Source: Hyphomicrobiales bacterium (lineage in GTDB: Bacteria > Pseudomonadota > Alphaproteobacteria > Rhizobiales > Rhizobiaceae). Taken from it: 61,621 nucleotides of DNA. The notes below the pieces were generated by a model. That model ran no database searches. It was not told the DNA's origin and worked only from the letters and a program-made list of their open reading frames with translations. Both the position numbers and the translations under genes were made by a program. Positions within the stretch are counted from its first letter, which is position 1; each line of letters begins with the position of its first letter. The stretch spans positions 1 to 61,621 of the forward strand of contig JAKDNM010000006.1 of NCBI GenBank assembly GCA_030456445.1. Direction: 5' to 3'. Positions 19,449-30,665 of the stretch are shown piece after piece.

Positions 19449-20500
19449 GCGTCGAGGCTCTTTCCCGGCCTCGGCCGGCGCACGACGGCACCGACGCTCC
19501 GTTGGTTGAGATCGTGGGGCTCGGGCGCACCTTCGACCTGTCGAAACGCTGGCTGAACCGTGTGCTGGAAGGCAGCGGCAAGGTCACGCTGACCGCCGTC
19601 GACGGCGTCGATATGTCGATCCGGCGTGGCGAGACCTATGCCTTGGTCGGAGAATCCGGCTCGGGGAAATCCACCATCGCCAAGATGGTGGTGGGCCTCC
19701 TGCCGCCCAGCGCAGGGAGCGTGCGCATTGACGGCGTCGACATCTGGAAGGAACTGGGCGGCGCTGAGCAGAGGCAGATCCGCCGGCGTATCCAGATGAT
19801 CTTCCAGGACCCGTTCGCCAGCCTCAATCCACGCTGGCGCGTCGGCTCCATCATCGAGGAGCCGATCAAGGCGTTCGACCTGATCACGGACAAGCGCGAG
19901 CGAGAGAACCGCGTCGGCGAGCTTTTGAGCCTGGTCGGCCTCGATCCGCGCGACGCCGGCAAGTTCCCGCACGAATTCTCCGGCGGCCAGCGGCAGCGCA
20001 TCGCCATTGCGCGCGCGCTTTCCTCCAGCCCGGAATTCATCGTCTGCGACGAGCCGACATCGGCCCTCGACGTTTCGGTGCAGGCGCAGGTCTTGAACCT
20101 TTTGCGCGACCTGCAGGAGCGGTTGGGGCTCACCTATCTGTTCATCAGCCATAATCTGGCGGTCGTCCGCCATGTCGCCAACCGCGTCGGCGTGCTCTAT
20201 CTCGGCCGGCTGGTCGAGGAGGCCCCGGCGCGGACGCTCTTCTCCGATCCGCAGCACCCTTATACGAAGATGCTGCTCGATTCCGTGCCCGATATCGACA
20301 TGACGGGCAGGGAACGGACGCCGATCGCCGGCGAGATACCGAACCCCGTCAACCCGCCGCCGGGCTGCCATTTCCACCCGCGCTGCCCCTTGCGGTTCGA
20401 ACCGTGCGACAAGGTCCGGCCGCCGCTGAAGGAATATGGCCAAAGCCGCGCCGCCTGCCATGCGTTGGAAGAGGGGCGGGTGTCCGCTCACCGTGATTGA
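19445..20500 (+). CDS. ABC transporter ATP-binding protein, DppF type
   Basis: This 351-residue second ATPase has Walker A GESGSGKS at residues 69-76, signature FSGGQRQR, Walker B FIVCDEPTSALD, and the C-terminal cysteine motif PPGCHFHPRCPLRFEPC. Between strand 1 and the P-loop it has the insert DLSKRWLNRVLEGSGKVTL, typical of DppF/OppF proteins. With the DppD-type ATPase it would power import by the DppB/C-type channel. It is the last transport gene before the regulator. Confidence 0.95.
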   Translation: MSVEALSRPRPAHDGTDAPLVEIVGLGRTFDLSKRWLNRVLEGSGKVTLTAVDGVDMSIRRGETYALVGESGSGKSTIAKMVVGLLPPSAGSVRIDGVDIWKELGGAEQRQIRRRIQMIFQDPFASLNPRWRVGSIIEEPIKAFDLITDKRERENRVGELLSLVGLDPRDAGKFPHEFSGGQRQRIAIARALSSSPEFIVCDEPTSALDVSVQAQVLNLLRDLQERLGLTYLFISHNLAVVRHVANRVGVLYLGRLVEEAPARTLFSDPQHPYTKMLLDSVPDIDMTGRERTPIAGEIPNPVNPPPGCHFHPRCPLRFEPCDKVRPPLKEYGQSRAACHALEEGRVSAHRD

Positions 20501-20686
20501 GGAACCGGACGGCCGCGATCTGCCGAGCGCGCCGGTCGAGAATGACGGCGCTGCATCTCAGCCTTTCTCGAATTCTTGCGACTTGCGGCCGCATTTTGGC
20601 CTGATCGCGCAACCCGCCACCGAAATGTTGTGCCGTACGCCGAAATCACGGTATCACATTCCCGGGTGAACGGGTGTTTCGGGAAA

Positions 20687-21730
20687 ATGGACGGGAAACG
20701 TCGCAGACGGACGAGAGGCTCACGCGGTCCGACGATGCTGGACGTGGCGGCGGCGGCGCGCGTCTCGGTGGCCACCGTGTCCGCTGTCGTCAACGGCACG
20801 GCGGTGGTGAGCCCGGAGCTTACCGCGCGCATCGAAGAAGCCATCCGCGCCATCGGCTACAAGCGCAACGCGGTCGCACGCAGCCTGAAGATGGGCACGA
20901 CGCGCACCATCGGCCTGACCGTCGCCGACATCACCAATCCGTTCTTCACCGATGTGGTGGCTGCCATCCAGGAGGTGCTGCACAAGGCCGGCTACGCGGT
21001 CATGCTGTGTTCGAACGATGAAAATATCGAGATGCAGGACGAGCAGATCCAGCTTCTCCTCGACCGGATGGTCGACGGGCTCATCATCGCGCCGGCCGGC
21101 GACGACGCCAATCTGGAGCGTATCCTGTCAGGCACGAACGTACCGGCCGTCCTGATCGACCGCATCTGCGAGGGTGTCGATACGGATGCCGTCGTGCTCG
21201 ATAACGAGCAGGGGGTGTTCGACGCGGTGACCTACCTTCTCGGCCTCGGCCATCGGCGCATCGGCTATATTTCGGGGCCGCTCGACACGTCGACAGGGCG
21301 CGACCGCCTGATCGGCTATCGGCGCGCGCTGGAAGCGGCCGGCGGCGCCTGTCAAGAGACGCTGGTGCGGCGCGGCGACTACCGCGAGGCGGAAGCCTAC
21401 AGGCTGGCGATGGAATTGCTTACGCTGCCCGAGCGGCCCACTGCGGTTTTCACGGCCAACAATTTGATGGTCATCGGCGTCATGAAGGCGTTGCGCGATC
21501 TCGGCCTGTCATGCCCGGAGGATATTTCGGTCGCCTGCTTCGACGATTTCCCCTGGGCGGATGTCTTCCATCCGCAACTGACGACGGTCGCCCAGCCCGT
21601 CCAGGCGATCGGCGAGCACGCGGCCCGGCTCATCCTCGACCGGCTCGAACGGAAAACGGACGGCCCGCCGCGGCGGGAGGTGCTTCAGGGCCGGCTGACG
21701 GTGCGCAATTCCTGCCGGCCCCTTTCGTAG
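20687..21730 (+). CDS. LacI-family transcriptional regulator
   Basis: The 347-residue repressor begins with a basic stretch ([15 protein letters not shown]) before the LacI helix-turn-helix [22 protein letters not shown]. The hinge follows ([20 protein letters not shown]), then a periplasmic-binding-like sensor domain starting at [11 protein letters not shown]. The C-terminal domain holds [16 protein letters not shown]. The start is the ATG at 20687 with GGGA just upstream; a GTG at 20666 is possible. It lies 186 bp after the DppF-type gene on the same strand and is the obvious candidate to regulate the ABC operon. It converges on gltD with 3 bp between stops. Confidence 0.93.
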   Translation: MDGKRRRRTRGSRGPTMLDVAAAARVSVATVSAVVNGTAVVSPELTARIEEAIRAIGYKRNAVARSLKMGTTRTIGLTVADITNPFFTDVVAAIQEVLHKAGYAVMLCSNDENIEMQDEQIQLLLDRMVDGLIIAPAGDDANLERILSGTNVPAVLIDRICEGVDTDAVVLDNEQGVFDAVTYLLGLGHRRIGYISGPLDTSTGRDRLIGYRRALEAAGGACQETLVRRGDYREAEAYRLAMELLTLPERPTAVFTANNLMVIGVMKALRDLGLSCPEDISVACFDDFPWADVFHPQLTTVAQPVQAIGEHAARLILDRLERKTDGPPRREVLQGRLTVRNSCRPLS

Positions 21731-21733
21731 TTA

Positions 21734-23188
21734 TTATCGCGGTAGCACGGTCGAGCCCATCAGGAACTCGTCGACGGAACGCGCCGCCTGGCGACCCTCG
21801 CGGATCGCCCACACCACCAGCGACTGGCCGCGCCTCACATCGCCTGCGGCGAAGAGCTTGTCGACGCTGGTGCGGTAATCGTTCTCGTTGGCGGCGACGT
21901 TGAGGGAGCCGCGACGGTCCTTGTCTATCTTCAGCGCATCGCCGAGTTCGCCGACCACGCCCTCGTTCAGCGCGCCTGCGAAACCGATGGCGATGAAGGC
22001 GAGGTCGGCGCGGATAAGGAATTCCGTACCCTCGACCGGCTTGCGCTTCTCGTCCACCTCGCAGCATTTCACGCCCGTCAGCGTTCCTTCCTCGCCGGCG
22101 AATTCGAGCGTGGCGATCTGGAATTCCCGCTCGACGCCTTCGGCCTGTGAAGATGACGTGCGCATCTTGGTCGCCCAATAGGGCCATACCGTCAGCTTAT
22201 CCTCGCGCTCGGGCGGTTGCGGGCGGATATCGAGCTGGGTGACGCGCACGGCGCCCTGTCGGAACGCCGTGCCGATGCAGTCCGACGCGGTGTCTCCGCC
22301 GCCGACGACGACGATATGCTTGCCGCCGGCCAGGATCGGCTCCTCCGGCCAGGCTCTCGACTGGATGTCCTCGCCGTTGACGCGACGGTTCTGCTGCACG
22401 AGATAGGGCATGGCGTCATGGACGCCGTGAAGCTCCGTGCCGGGGATGCCGGCCGGCCGAGGGATTTCGGACCCCCCGCAATAGATCACCGCGTCATATT
22501 CGGCGAGAAGCTCGGCGACCGACTTGTCGACGCCGATATTGACGCCGCAGAAGAAGGTCACGCCTTCGCCGCTCATCTGCACCACGCGCCGGTCGATATG
22601 GTGCTTCTCGATCTTGAAGTCGGGAATGCCGTAGCGCATCAGGCCGCCGGGGCGGCTTTCGCGCTCGTAGACATGCACGTCGTGGCCGCTGCGGCCAAGC
22701 TGCTGGGCAGCCGCCATGCCGGCCGGGCCGGAACCGATGATCGCGACCTTCCTGCCGGTCTTGTGGTCGGCCGGATGGGGACGGATATAGCCAAGGTCAA
22801 AGGCCTTGTCGGCGATCGCGTGCTCGATCGTCTTGATGGCGACGGGTATGTCCTCGAGGTTCAGCGTGCAGGCTTCCTCGCACGGCGCCGGGCAGATGCG
22901 GCCCGTCCAGTCGGGGAAATTGTTGGTGGAGTGGAGGTTGCGGATCGCATTCTCCCAATCGCCGGCATAGACGAGGTCGTTCCAGTCGGGGATCTGGTTG
23001 TGGACCGGGCAGCCGGTTGGCCCATGGCAATAGGGCACGCCGCAATCCATGCAGCGCGCCGCCTGTTTCTCGACCTCCTTGTCCGACATTGGCAGCGTGA
23101 ATTCGCGGAAATGCCGGATGCGGTCGGAGGCCGGCTGGAACTTGTGCACCTGCCGGTCGATCTCGAGAAAACCTGTAACCTTGCCCAT
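21734..23188 (-). CDS. gltD: glutamate synthase (NADPH) small subunit
   Basis: This 484-residue protein passes electrons from NADPH to GltB. The N-terminal cysteine region includes [19 protein letters not shown] and [12 protein letters not shown], which ligate 4Fe-4S clusters. An FAD-binding motif, [18 protein letters not shown], starts near residue 150. An NADPH-binding fold carries [16 protein letters not shown]. The ATG at 23188 has AGGA eight bases upstream; the open frame continues to 23230 but [13 protein letters not shown] is the usual start. It lies downstream of gltB but is separated from it by vapBC. Confidence 0.97.
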   Translation of the reverse strand: MGKVTGFLEIDRQVHKFQPASDRIRHFREFTLPMSDKEVEKQAARCMDCGVPYCHGPTGCPVHNQIPDWNDLVYAGDWENAIRNLHSTNNFPDWTGRICPAPCEEACTLNLEDIPVAIKTIEHAIADKAFDLGYIRPHPADHKTGRKVAIIGSGPAGMAAAQQLGRSGHDVHVYERESRPGGLMRYGIPDFKIEKHHIDRRVVQMSGEGVTFFCGVNIGVDKSVAELLAEYDAVIYCGGSEIPRPAGIPGTELHGVHDAMPYLVQQNRRVNGEDIQSRAWPEEPILAGGKHIVVVGGGDTASDCIGTAFRQGAVRVTQLDIRPQPPEREDKLTVWPYWATKMRTSSSQAEGVEREFQIATLEFAGEEGTLTGVKCCEVDEKRKPVEGTEFLIRADLAFIAIGFAGALNEGVVGELGDALKIDKDRRGSLNVAANENDYRTSVDKLFAAGDVRRGQSLVVWAIREGRQAARSVDEFLMGSTVLPR

Positions 23189-23207
23189 AACTATTATCCT
23201 GGCAGAA

Positions 23208-23609
23208 CTAGACCCGAACCCAATTTTCAATCTTCAACTGCGACAGGCGCGAAAATGCTCTGTCGTCCGTGACAAGCGTCGCATCAAGCGCAATCGCTTG
23301 AGCTGCTATCCACATGTCGTTGGGACCCATCGACTGTCCCTGTTTCTCGAGCGAAGCGCGGATATCGCCGTAGACTTCGTCCGTGGGAGACTCGAGCGGC
23401 CACACCTCTATCGTTTCCAGAAGAGCATCCAATCGTTCTCTGCCTCTGATGCTTGGCTTCCTTTTCAATCCAAACAGGATTTCGCCATGTACAATCAGGC
23501 TGGTTCCGATTTCCTCGTTTTGATGCCGGCGCAGAGCTTGATCGACCTTGCCCCCGGGGATTCGAATTGCTGCGGAGATCACGTTCGTATCGAGCAGATA
23601 GCGGCTCAT
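23208..23609 (-). CDS. vapC: type II toxin VapC, PIN-domain ribonuclease
   Basis: The 133-residue PIN-domain protein retains the four acidic positions expected for Mg-dependent RNase activity: D7 in YLLDTNVIS, E43 in HGEILFG, D98 in GPNDMWIAAQA and D115/D116 in LVTDDRAF. VapC toxins usually cleave tRNA or rRNA at a specific site. It starts inside the stop codon of the antitoxin gene (ATGA). Only 19 bp separate its stop from the gltD start, so read-through into gltD is likely. Base composition looks lower in GC than the flanking glt genes, consistent with acquisition. Confidence 0.93.
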   Translation of the reverse strand: MSRYLLDTNVISAAIRIPGGKVDQALRRHQNEEIGTSLIVHGEILFGLKRKPSIRGRERLDALLETIEVWPLESPTDEVYGDIRASLEKQGQSMGPNDMWIAAQAIALDATLVTDDRAFSRLSQLKIENWVRV

Positions 23610-23881
23610 AGCTTGATATCGTCGAGCGGAAGCATGTCGGCTTCCCCAGGGTCTCCGGGAAAGTCGTCGATAGGTCCTTGCTCCTTCAACCAATCGAGCA
23701 CTTCCACAAGCGACCGCTTTGATTTGCGGGGATGCAGATGAACCGTGCCGTCATCGTCTTTGGACATCAGAATGCTGTCTCCCTCAAATTCAAACTCTTT
23801 GGGTATCCGGACAGCTTGACTGCGCCCGTTGCGGAAGAGTTTCGCCGTGCGCTGTCTCGTGTCCTTGTCATGTGCATTCAT
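23606..23881 (-). CDS. vapB: type II antitoxin VapB, AbrB/MazE-like
   Basis: This 91-residue antitoxin starts at the ATG at 23881, which has GGAGG at ideal spacing; an in-frame ATG at 23893 is the alternative. The swapped-hairpin AbrB DNA-binding fold is visible as TAKLFRNGRSQAVRIPKEF. The acidic C-terminal tail (EQGPIDDFPGDPGEADML) is the part expected to wrap the toxin. A long palindrome directly upstream is the likely autoregulatory operator. It sits between gltB and gltD, in the direction of that operon. Confidence 0.92.
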   Translation of the reverse strand: MNAHDKDTRQRTAKLFRNGRSQAVRIPKEFEFEGDSILMSKDDDGTVHLHPRKSKRSLVEVLDWLKEQGPIDDFPGDPGEADMLPLDDIKL

Positions 23882-23890
23882 GGGCGCCTC

Positions 23891-23923
23891 CATCTGGCAT
23901 ATGCCTTTGACATATGCCAGATG
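23891..23923. promoter_or_regulatory. VapBC operator palindrome
   Basis: A perfect 13-bp inverted repeat, CATCTGGCATATG (23891-23903) and CATATGCCAGATG (23911-23923), with a 7-bp spacer lies directly upstream of vapB and 22 bp past the gltB stop. VapBC complexes repress their own promoters by binding such palindromes, so this is the expected operator. A hairpin in gltB-derived mRNA is a second possible role. Confidence 0.8.
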
Positions 23924-23945
23924 ATCCGGTTTTTCAATCTGAGCT

Positions 23946-26900
23946 CTACTCCGCCGCCACGTTCATGCGCAGGCGCTCCATCTCCTGGAGCGCGCGGCGG
24001 TATTCGACCGGCATGATCTTGCGGAATTTCGGGCGGTAGTCCGCCCAGTGGTCGAGGATAGTCTTCGCCCGCGTCGAGCCGGTGAAATGCAGATGGTTGG
24101 CGATCATCTGGTAGAGGCGTTCCTCGTCGTGGCTGGTCATGTCGCCCGACACGTCGACACGGCCCTTGTGGTCGATGTCGCCGCCATGGTGGAGGAGTTT
24201 CTCCAGCATGTCGTCCTCTTCGGGGACGGGTTCGAGCTCGACCATGGCCATGTTGCAGCGGTCGGCGAAATCGCCTTCCTCGTCGAGCACATAGGCGACG
24301 CCGCCCGACATGCCGGCCGCAAAATTGCGCCCGGTCTTGCCGATCACGACGACGATGCCGCCGGTCATGTATTCGCAGCCATGGTCGCCGACACCCTCGA
24401 CGACGGCGGCCGCACCGGAGTTGCGCACCGCGAAGCGTTCGCCGGCGACGCCGCGGATGTAGCATTCGCCCTCGGTCGCGCCATAGAGCACGGTGTTTCC
24501 CACGATAATCGATTCCTCCGCCACGATCCGCGCATCGTCGGCCGGACGGATGATGAGGCGGCCGCCGGAAAGGCCCTTGGCGACATAGTCGTTGCCGTCG
24601 CCGACCAGTTCGAAGGTCACGCCGCGCGCCAGGAATGCGCCGAAGGACTGGCCGGCCGTGCCGGTGAGCTTCACGGAGATGGTGTCGTCCTTCAGCCCCT
24701 TGTGTCGATAGCGCTTGGCGACCTCGCCCGAGAGCATGGCGCCCGTCGAACGGTCGATATTGCGGATGGGCATCTCGATCTTCACCGGCAGCTTCGATTC
24801 AAGCGCGGGTGCTGCCTTCTCGATGAGCTTGCGGTCGAGAATGTCGTCGATCGGATGTTTCTGGCTTTCTGTGTGGTGGATCGCTTCCTTCGGCGCGTCG
24901 GGCTTGTAGAAGACCCGCGAGAAGTCGAGGCCCTTCGCCTTCCAGTGCGCGATCATCTCCTCCTTCTCGAGCAGGTCGGACTGTCCGACGATGTCGTCGA
25001 GCTTTCGGAACCCGAGATCCGCCAATAGCTGGCGCACTTCCTCGGCGACATAGAAGAAGAAGTTGATGATGTGCTCCGGCTGGCCCTTGAAGCGCTTTCT
25101 CAGCACCGGGTCCTGCGTCGCCACGCCGGTCGGGCAGGTGTTCAGGTGACACTTGCGCATCATCACGCAGCCGGCTGCGATCAGCGGCGCCGTCGCGAAG
25201 CCGAACTCGTCGGCGCCGAGCATGGCGCCGACAATCACGTCGCGGCCGGTCCTCAGGCCCCCGTCGACCTGAAGCGCCACGCGGCTGCGCAACCTGTTCA
25301 GCACCAGCGTCTGGTGAGTCTCGGCAAGACCCATCTCCCAGGGCGAGCCGGCATTCTTGATGGAGGTGAGCGGCGAGGCGCCGGTGCCGCCATCGTAGCC
25401 GGAGATGGTGATGTGGTCGGCGCGCGCCTTGGCGACGCCGGCCGCGACGGTGCCGACGCCGACCTCGGAAACGAGCTTTACCGAGATGTCAGCCGCCGGA
25501 TTGACGTTCTTCAGATCGTAGATGAGCTGCGCCAGATCCTCGATGGAATAGATGTCGTGGTGCGGCGGCGGCGAGATCAGGCCGACGCCCGGCGTCGAAT
25601 GGCGGACCTTGGCAATGGTCGCGTCGACCTTGTGGCCCGGTAGTTGACCGCCTTCGCCGGGCTTGGCGCCCTGCGCGACCTTGATCTGCATCATGTCGGA
25701 ATTGACGAGATATTCCGCCGTCACGCCGAAGCGGCCGGACGCCACCTGCTTGATGGCCGAGCGTTCCGGATTGGCCGACCCGTCATAGAGCGGCAGATAG
25801 CGGTCCGCTTCCTCGCCGCCTTCGCCGGTGTTCGACTTGCCGCCGATGGCGTTCATGGCGCGCGCCAGCGTCGTATGCGCTTCCCTGGAGATCGAGCCGA
25901 AGGACATGGCGCCGGTGGAGAAGCGCTTGACAATCTCGGCCGCCGGCTCGACCTCATCGAGCGGCACGGGCTTGCGGCCGGCTTCCTCGGCGGTCCTGAT
26001 GCGGAAGAGGCCGCGAATGGTCTGGGCCTCGGCGGTGCGGCTGTCGATCTGGGCCGAATACTCCTTGAAGGTTTGCCAGGAACTGGTCCTGACCGCGTGC
26101 TGCAGGGTCGCGACCGTATCCGGCGACCAGATATGCGCCTCGCCGCGCATGCGGTACATGTAGTCGCCGCCAACCTCCAGCGCGTGCCGAAGCACCGGAT
26201 CGTCGCCGAAAGCGTCGGTGTGCCGGCGCACGGTTTCGGCAGCAATCTCCGTCAGCCCGACGCCTTCGATGGTGGTGGCGGTGCCGGTGAAGTACTTCTC
26301 CACGAAATCGCTCTTCAGCCCGACCGCGTCGAAGATCTGCGCACCGCAATAGGACTGGTAGGTCGATATGCCCATCTTGGACATGACCTTGAGGATGCCC
26401 TTGCCGATCGACTTGATGTAGCGCGTGACGACTTCGTGCGCGTCGACTTCCGGCGGGAAGTAGCCGATGCGGTGCATTTCGGTCAGCGTGTCGAAGGCGA
26501 GATAGGGGTTGATCGCCTCGGCGCCGTAGCCGGCGAGACAGCAGAAATGGTGGATCTCGCGCGGCTCGCCCGATTCCACCACGAGGCCGACCGACGTCCT
26601 CAGCCCCTTGCGGATCAGGTGATGGTGCACGGCGGCAGTTGCAAGCAAGGTGGGGATATCGATGCGGTCCGGCCCGATCTGGCGGTCGGAAAGGATGATG
26701 ATGTTATAGCCACCGGCAACCGCCGCCTCGGCGCGCTCGCACAGGCGATCGATCGCCGCCGGCATGCCGGCGGCGCCCTCGTTGGCGGCGTAGGTGATGT
26801 CGATCGTCTTGGTGTCGAAGCGGTCCTCGGTGTGGCCGATGGAGCGGATCTTCTCCAGGTCGCCATTGGTCAGGATCGGCTGGCGCACTTCGAGCCGCTT

Positions 26901-28664
26901 CTTCCGCGACGAGCCGATAAGATCGAAGATGTTCGGCCTCGGCCCGATGAAGGAGACGAGGCTCATAACCAGTTCCTCGCGGATCGGGTCGATGGGCGGG
27001 TTCGTCACCTGCGCGAAGTTCTGCTTGAAATAGGCGTAAAGCATCTTCGGCTTGTCGGACATGGCCGCGATCGGCGTGTCCGTGCCCATGGAGCCCACGG
27101 CCTCCTGGCCGGTGGTCGCCATCGGCGCCATCAAAAGCTTCAGATCCTCCTGCGTGTAGCCGAAGGCCTGCTGGCGGTCGAGCAGGGAGACATCCCTGCG
27201 CAGCGCCCGTGGCTCGACCGGGTTCAAATCTTCGAGAATGAGCTGGGTGTTGGAAAGCCAGGTCTTGTAAGGGTGCCTGGCGGCGATCTCGGACTTCACC
27301 TCCTCGTCGGAGACGATGGCGCCCTTTTCGATATCGATCAGAAGCATCCGGCCGGGCTGCAGCCGCCACTTGCGCACGATATGCTCTTCGGCCACCGGCA
27401 GGACGCCGGCCTCCGACGCCATGATGACGCGGTCGTCGTCGGTGACGATATAGCGGGCGGGCCTGAGGCCATTGCGGTCGAGCGTCGCGCCGATCTGTCG
27501 TCCGTCGGTGAAGGCGACCGCCGCCGGCCCGTCCCAAGGCTCCATCAGCGCGGCGTGGTATTCGTAGAATGCCTTGCGGTCGGACGTCATCTGCTTGTTG
27601 CCGGCCCAGGCTTCCGGGATGAGCATCATCATCGCGTGCGCCAGCGAGTAGCCGCCCTGCCAGAGGAATTCGAGCGCGTTGTCGAAGCAGGCGGTGTCCG
27701 ATTGGCCTTCGTAGGAGATCGGCCAGAGCTTCTGGATGTCGTTGCCGAACAGTTCCGAATCGACCGACGCCTGACGAGCGGCCATCCAGTTGACGTTGCC
27801 GCGCAGCGTGTTGATTTCGCCATTATGGGCGATCATCCGGTAGGGATGGGCGAGCTTCCACGACGGGAAGGTGTTGGTCGAGAAGCGCTGGTGGACAAGG
27901 ATCAGCGCCGATTCGAACAGCGGATCGGACAGGTCCCTGTAATAGGCGCCGACCTGGTAGGCGAGGAACATGCCCTTGTAGACGATGGTCCGCGCCGACA
28001 TCGACACGCAATAGGACCCGATATCGCGCTTGTCGTGCTCGTCGTAGATGCGGCCGGAAATCACCTTGCGCAGGATATAGAGACGCCGCTCATATTCGTC
28101 GTCGCTTTCCATATCCGCCGGCCGGCCGAAGAAGGCCTGCTGGTGGAATGGCTCCGCCTCGACGATCTCGGGCGCCCTTGAAAGCGAGGAATTGTCGACC
28201 GGCACGTCGCGGAAACCGAGAAGCGGAATGCCTTCCGCCTGCGCCGCCTCACGTATGATCGTGCCGACATGCGCGCGCAGTTCGGCATCCTGCGGCATGA
28301 ACCAGTGGCCGACGCCGTACTGGCCGACAGGCGGCAGTTCGATCCCCTGCCTTGCCATTTCGGCGCGGAAGAAACGGTCGGGAACCTGCACGAGCACGCC
28401 GGCGCCGTCGCCCATCAGCGGGTCAGCGCCGACCGCACCGCGATGGGTGAGGTTGTCGAGCATCTGGAGCCCGTCCTCGATGATTTTGTGCGACTTGACG
28501 CCCTTCATCTGGACGATGAAGCCGACGCCGCACGCGTCGTGCTCGTTCCTGGGATCGTAGAGACCCTGTCGCACCGGGCCGTTTCGACTGAATTTGAACG
28601 CCGCCGCTTTCGTCTGCGCCACCGGTCTTGAACCTGGCATCACAGAGGGCGTCACGTCCGTCAT
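23946..28664 (-). CDS. gltB: glutamate synthase (NADPH) large subunit
   Basis: The 1572-residue protein makes two glutamates from glutamine and 2-oxoglutarate. The catalytic N-terminal amidotransferase cysteine is C45 in [10 protein letters not shown], after a propeptide. The central and FMN domains include TGEGGEE and [17 protein letters not shown] 3Fe-4S motif reads [17 protein letters not shown]. The C-terminal beta-helix (GXGXG domain) follows. The start at 28664 is chosen because GGAG lies upstream at proper spacing; the frame is open to 28799 but that extension has no family character. gltD is its partner subunit. Confidence 0.97.
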   Translation of the reverse strand: MTDVTPSVMPGSRPVAQTKAAAFKFSRNGPVRQGLYDPRNEHDACGVGFIVQMKGVKSHKIIEDGLQMLDNLTHRGAVGADPLMGDGAGVLVQVPDRFFRAEMARQGIELPPVGQYGVGHWFMPQDAELRAHVGTIIREAAQAEGIPLLGFRDVPVDNSSLSRAPEIVEAEPFHQQAFFGRPADMESDDEYERRLYILRKVISGRIYDEHDKRDIGSYCVSMSARTIVYKGMFLAYQVGAYYRDLSDPLFESALILVHQRFSTNTFPSWKLAHPYRMIAHNGEINTLRGNVNWMAARQASVDSELFGNDIQKLWPISYEGQSDTACFDNALEFLWQGGYSLAHAMMMLIPEAWAGNKQMTSDRKAFYEYHAALMEPWDGPAAVAFTDGRQIGATLDRNGLRPARYIVTDDDRVIMASEAGVLPVAEEHIVRKWRLQPGRMLLIDIEKGAIVSDEEVKSEIAARHPYKTWLSNTQLILEDLNPVEPRALRRDVSLLDRQQAFGYTQEDLKLLMAPMATTGQEAVGSMGTDTPIAAMSDKPKMLYAYFKQNFAQVTNPPIDPIREELVMSLVSFIGPRPNIFDLIGSSRKKRLEVRQPILTNGDLEKIRSIGHTEDRFDTKTIDITYAANEGAAGMPAAIDRLCERAEAAVAGGYNIIILSDRQIGPDRIDIPTLLATAAVHHHLIRKGLRTSVGLVVESGEPREIHHFCCLAGYGAEAINPYLAFDTLTEMHRIGYFPPEVDAHEVVTRYIKSIGKGILKVMSKMGISTYQSYCGAQIFDAVGLKSDFVEKYFTGTATTIEGVGLTEIAAETVRRHTDAFGDDPVLRHALEVGGDYMYRMRGEAHIWSPDTVATLQHAVRTSSWQTFKEYSAQIDSRTAEAQTIRGLFRIRTAEEAGRKPVPLDEVEPAAEIVKRFSTGAMSFGSISREAHTTLARAMNAIGGKSNTGEGGEEADRYLPLYDGSANPERSAIKQVASGRFGVTAEYLVNSDMMQIKVAQGAKPGEGGQLPGHKVDATIAKVRHSTPGVGLISPPPHHDIYSIEDLAQLIYDLKNVNPAADISVKLVSEVGVGTVAAGVAKARADHITISGYDGGTGASPLTSIKNAGSPWEMGLAETHQTLVLNRLRSRVALQVDGGLRTGRDVIVGAMLGADEFGFATAPLIAAGCVMMRKCHLNTCPTGVATQDPVLRKRFKGQPEHIINFFFYVAEEVRQLLADLGFRKLDDIVGQSDLLEKEEMIAHWKAKGLDFSRVFYKPDAPKEAIHHTESQKHPIDDILDRKLIEKAAPALESKLPVKIEMPIRNIDRSTGAMLSGEVAKRYRHKGLKDDTISVKLTGTAGQSFGAFLARGVTFELVGDGNDYVAKGLSGGRLIIRPADDARIVAEESIIVGNTVLYGATEGECYIRGVAGERFAVRNSGAAAVVEGVGDHGCEYMTGGIVVVIGKTGRNFAAGMSGGVAYVLDEEGDFADRCNMAMVELEPVPEEDDMLEKLLHHGGDIDHKGRVDVSGDMTSHDEERLYQMIANHLHFTGSTRAKTILDHWADYRPKFRKIMPVEYRRALQEMERLRMNVAAE

Positions 28665-29064
28665 CCTCTCAACTCCGTTATGTTGCCGCACTGGCGGTTG
28701 GATCGTACCTGGATTCAATCGGGAATGCGCCTTTGCCCTCGAAAGGGGAGCCACTCCATGCGAAAATCCAGAGGCGTCACTATACGCCAATCCGGTCATC
28801 CGGGAACGCGATCAAATAAGTCAGTGTTACTGTCCTATTTCAGCTATGACAGAAAAAACCCAACCACACAAGACGGAAGTAGAAAAAAATGCGGGATGAA
28901 ACGTAAGTTAATTTCGTGAACCGGTGCCATTTCGCACGTTCGTTTCGCCCCAATCGCGGCAATCCTCCGACAGGAACCGTTTTCGGGCTTTGCCTGTGGC
29001 TCTCTCCCGTGAAAGGGGGTAACCGGGTTTGCGTCTTTCATGATCAGCTACGGATCGTAGGAAT
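28665..29064. other. divergent promoter region of gltB and threonine aldolase gene
   Basis: About 400 bp separate the two divergent starts. The middle part (28800-28920) is AT-rich relative to the window and is the likely place for the gltB promoter. I saw no convincing small gene, riboswitch or strong terminator. Short CTGTC/GACAG arms at 28830-28852 are too weak to name. Confidence 0.5.
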
Positions 29065-30114
29065 ATGCATTTCGCCTCAGACAATTGGGCTGGCGCTCAT
29101 CCGAAAATCGCCGGGAATCTGGTCCGGCATGCGGGAGGGTTCGCGGCCGCCTATGGCGCGAGCGACCTCGATAACGCGGTGGAAAAGATTTTTTGCGAAA
29201 TCTTCGAGCGTGAGGTGGCCGTCTTTTTTGTCGCCACCGGCACCGCCGCCAATGCACTTTCCGTGACAGCCGCCAGCCGGCCGGGCGGGCTTTTCTTCGC
29301 GCATCGCGAAGCGCATCTGGTCGAGGATGAATGCGGCGCGCCCGAATATCTTTCCGGCGGCACCCGACTTCATCCCGTCGACGGGGAGTTGAGCCGTATC
29401 GACCCGCAAAAGCTTGGGGCCGCGATCGGGCAGTTCGACCCCGCCTTCATCCATGCCGGCCAGCCGGTGGGGGTCTCGATCACGCAGTCGACCGAGATCG
29501 GCACGGTCTACAGCCTTGCCGAAATCGACGCGATTGCCGGAATCTGCCGCGATAACGGCCTGCCGCTCCATATGGACGGCGCGCGTTTTGCCAACGCGCT
29601 CGTCTCGCTCGGCACGACGCCGGCCGAAATGACATGGCGGCGCGGGGTCGATTTTCTGTCTTTTGGCGGTACGAAGAACGGCTGCTGGTGCGCCGAGGCA
29701 CTGGTGGTGCTCGATCCGGCCAAGGTCGGTGAAATCCCTTTTCTTCGAAAGCGCGCCGCCCACCTCTTTTCCAAATCACGCTTCATCGCGGCGCAGTTCC
29801 AGGCCTATTTCGAAGACGATCTGTGGCTGGAGACCGCGCGGCACTCCAACGCCATGGCCGCGCGACTGGCAGGGCATTTCGCGGCATCCGGCACGGTCCG
29901 GCTCGCGTGGAAGCCCGAGGCCAACGAAGTCTTCGGCATCATGGCCAGGGAGACGGCCGGCGCGTTTCAGTCGAAGGGCGCGATTTTCCATCCATGGAAG
30001 ACGCCGCACGGATTTGCCGGCGAAATCGGGGAGGACGAGACGCTTTGCCGTTTCGTCACCAGTTTCGCGACGACCGCCGACGATGTCGACCGCTTCGGTG
30101 ACCTTATCGCCTGA
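29065..30114 (+). CDS. low-specificity L-threonine aldolase
   Basis: This 349-residue, PLP-dependent fold-type I enzyme cleaves L-threonine or L-allo-threonine to glycine and acetaldehyde. Family features are FASDNWAGAHPKI at the N-terminus, VATGTAANALS near 57, HMDGARFANA near 169 with the aspartate that contacts the PLP nitrogen, and LSFGGTKNGCW with the Schiff-base lysine at K204. AGGAAT precedes the ATG. It is a single-gene unit convergent with hsp20. Confidence 0.93.
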   Translation: MHFASDNWAGAHPKIAGNLVRHAGGFAAAYGASDLDNAVEKIFCEIFEREVAVFFVATGTAANALSVTAASRPGGLFFAHREAHLVEDECGAPEYLSGGTRLHPVDGELSRIDPQKLGAAIGQFDPAFIHAGQPVGVSITQSTEIGTVYSLAEIDAIAGICRDNGLPLHMDGARFANALVSLGTTPAEMTWRRGVDFLSFGGTKNGCWCAEALVVLDPAKVGEIPFLRKRAAHLFSKSRFIAAQFQAYFEDDLWLETARHSNAMAARLAGHFAASGTVRLAWKPEANEVFGIMARETAGAFQSKGAIFHPWKTPHGFAGEIGEDETLCRFVTSFATTADDVDRFGDLIA

Positions 30115-30146
30115 CCGCCGTTCGCGGGAGCCGGGCGCCGATATGG

Positions 30147-30169
30147 AAACGGCGCCCCGAAGGGCGCCG
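30147..30169 (-). terminator. rho-independent terminator of hsp20
   Basis: On the minus strand, CGGCGCCC, a TTCG tetraloop and GGGCGCCG form a perfect 8-bp stem (30150-30169) followed by TTT. It lies 26 bp after the hsp20 stop. The stem is symmetric and may also stop the convergent threonine aldolase transcript. Confidence 0.75.
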
Positions 30170-30194
30170 CCGAAATAGCTAATCCGTCGAAGCG

Positions 30195-30665
30195 TCAGGC
30201 CGCCGCCTTGGTCTCGATCTGCTTGCCCGACTTCACGCCGGAGGTGGAGATCGCAATCTTCCGGGGCTTCAGCTCTTCGGGGATGTTGCGCTTGAGGTCG
30301 ATGTGGAGCAGGCCGTTTTTCAACTCGGCGCCTTTCACCTCGACATGGTCGGCAAGCTGGAAACGTCGCTCGAAGGCGCGGCTGGCAATGCCCCGATAGA
30401 GGAATTCGGCGCTGTCGCCGTCCTCTTCCTCGCTCTTCTCGCCCTTGACGGTCAGCACGTTGCGGTGCGCCTCGAGCGAAATCTCGTCGTCGGAGAAGCC
30501 GGCAACCGCCATCGAGATGCGATAGGCGTCCTCGCCGGTGCGCTCAATATTATAGGGCGGGTAGGTCTGCACGCCTTCCGGCGTCGCAAGCTGGTCGAGC
30601 ATCGTGAAAAGACGATCGAAGCCGACGGTCGAACGATAGAAGGGTGAAAAATCAACTTGACGCAT
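30195..30665 (-). CDS. small heat-shock protein, Hsp20/IbpA family
   Basis: The 156-residue alpha-crystallin-domain holdase binds unfolding proteins during heat stress. The N-terminal arm MRQVDFSPFYRSTVGFDRLF is typical of IbpA-like class A proteins of rhizobia. The crystallin domain runs from about residue 35 to 130 (YRISMAVAGFSDDEISLEA to LKNGLLHIDLKRNIPEELKP). The C-terminal tail ends KAAA and carries the IxI-like RKIAIS. The start is fixed by AAGGAG upstream. Its leader contains a ROSE-type RNA thermometer and a heat-shock sigma promoter, so expression should be heat-induced at two levels. Confidence 0.95.
   Translation of the reverse strand: MRQVDFSPFYRSTVGFDRLFTMLDQLATPEGVQTYPPYNIERTGEDAYRISMAVAGFSDDEISLEAHRNVLTVKGEKSEEEDGDSAEFLYRGIASRAFERRFQLADHVEVKGAELKNGLLHIDLKRNIPEELKPRKIAISTSGVKSGKQIETKAAA

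Noticed and set aside
28830-28852. CTGTC/GACAG inverted repeat as gltB terminator or operator
   Set aside because: The stem is only 5 bp with an 13-bp loop and could occur by chance.
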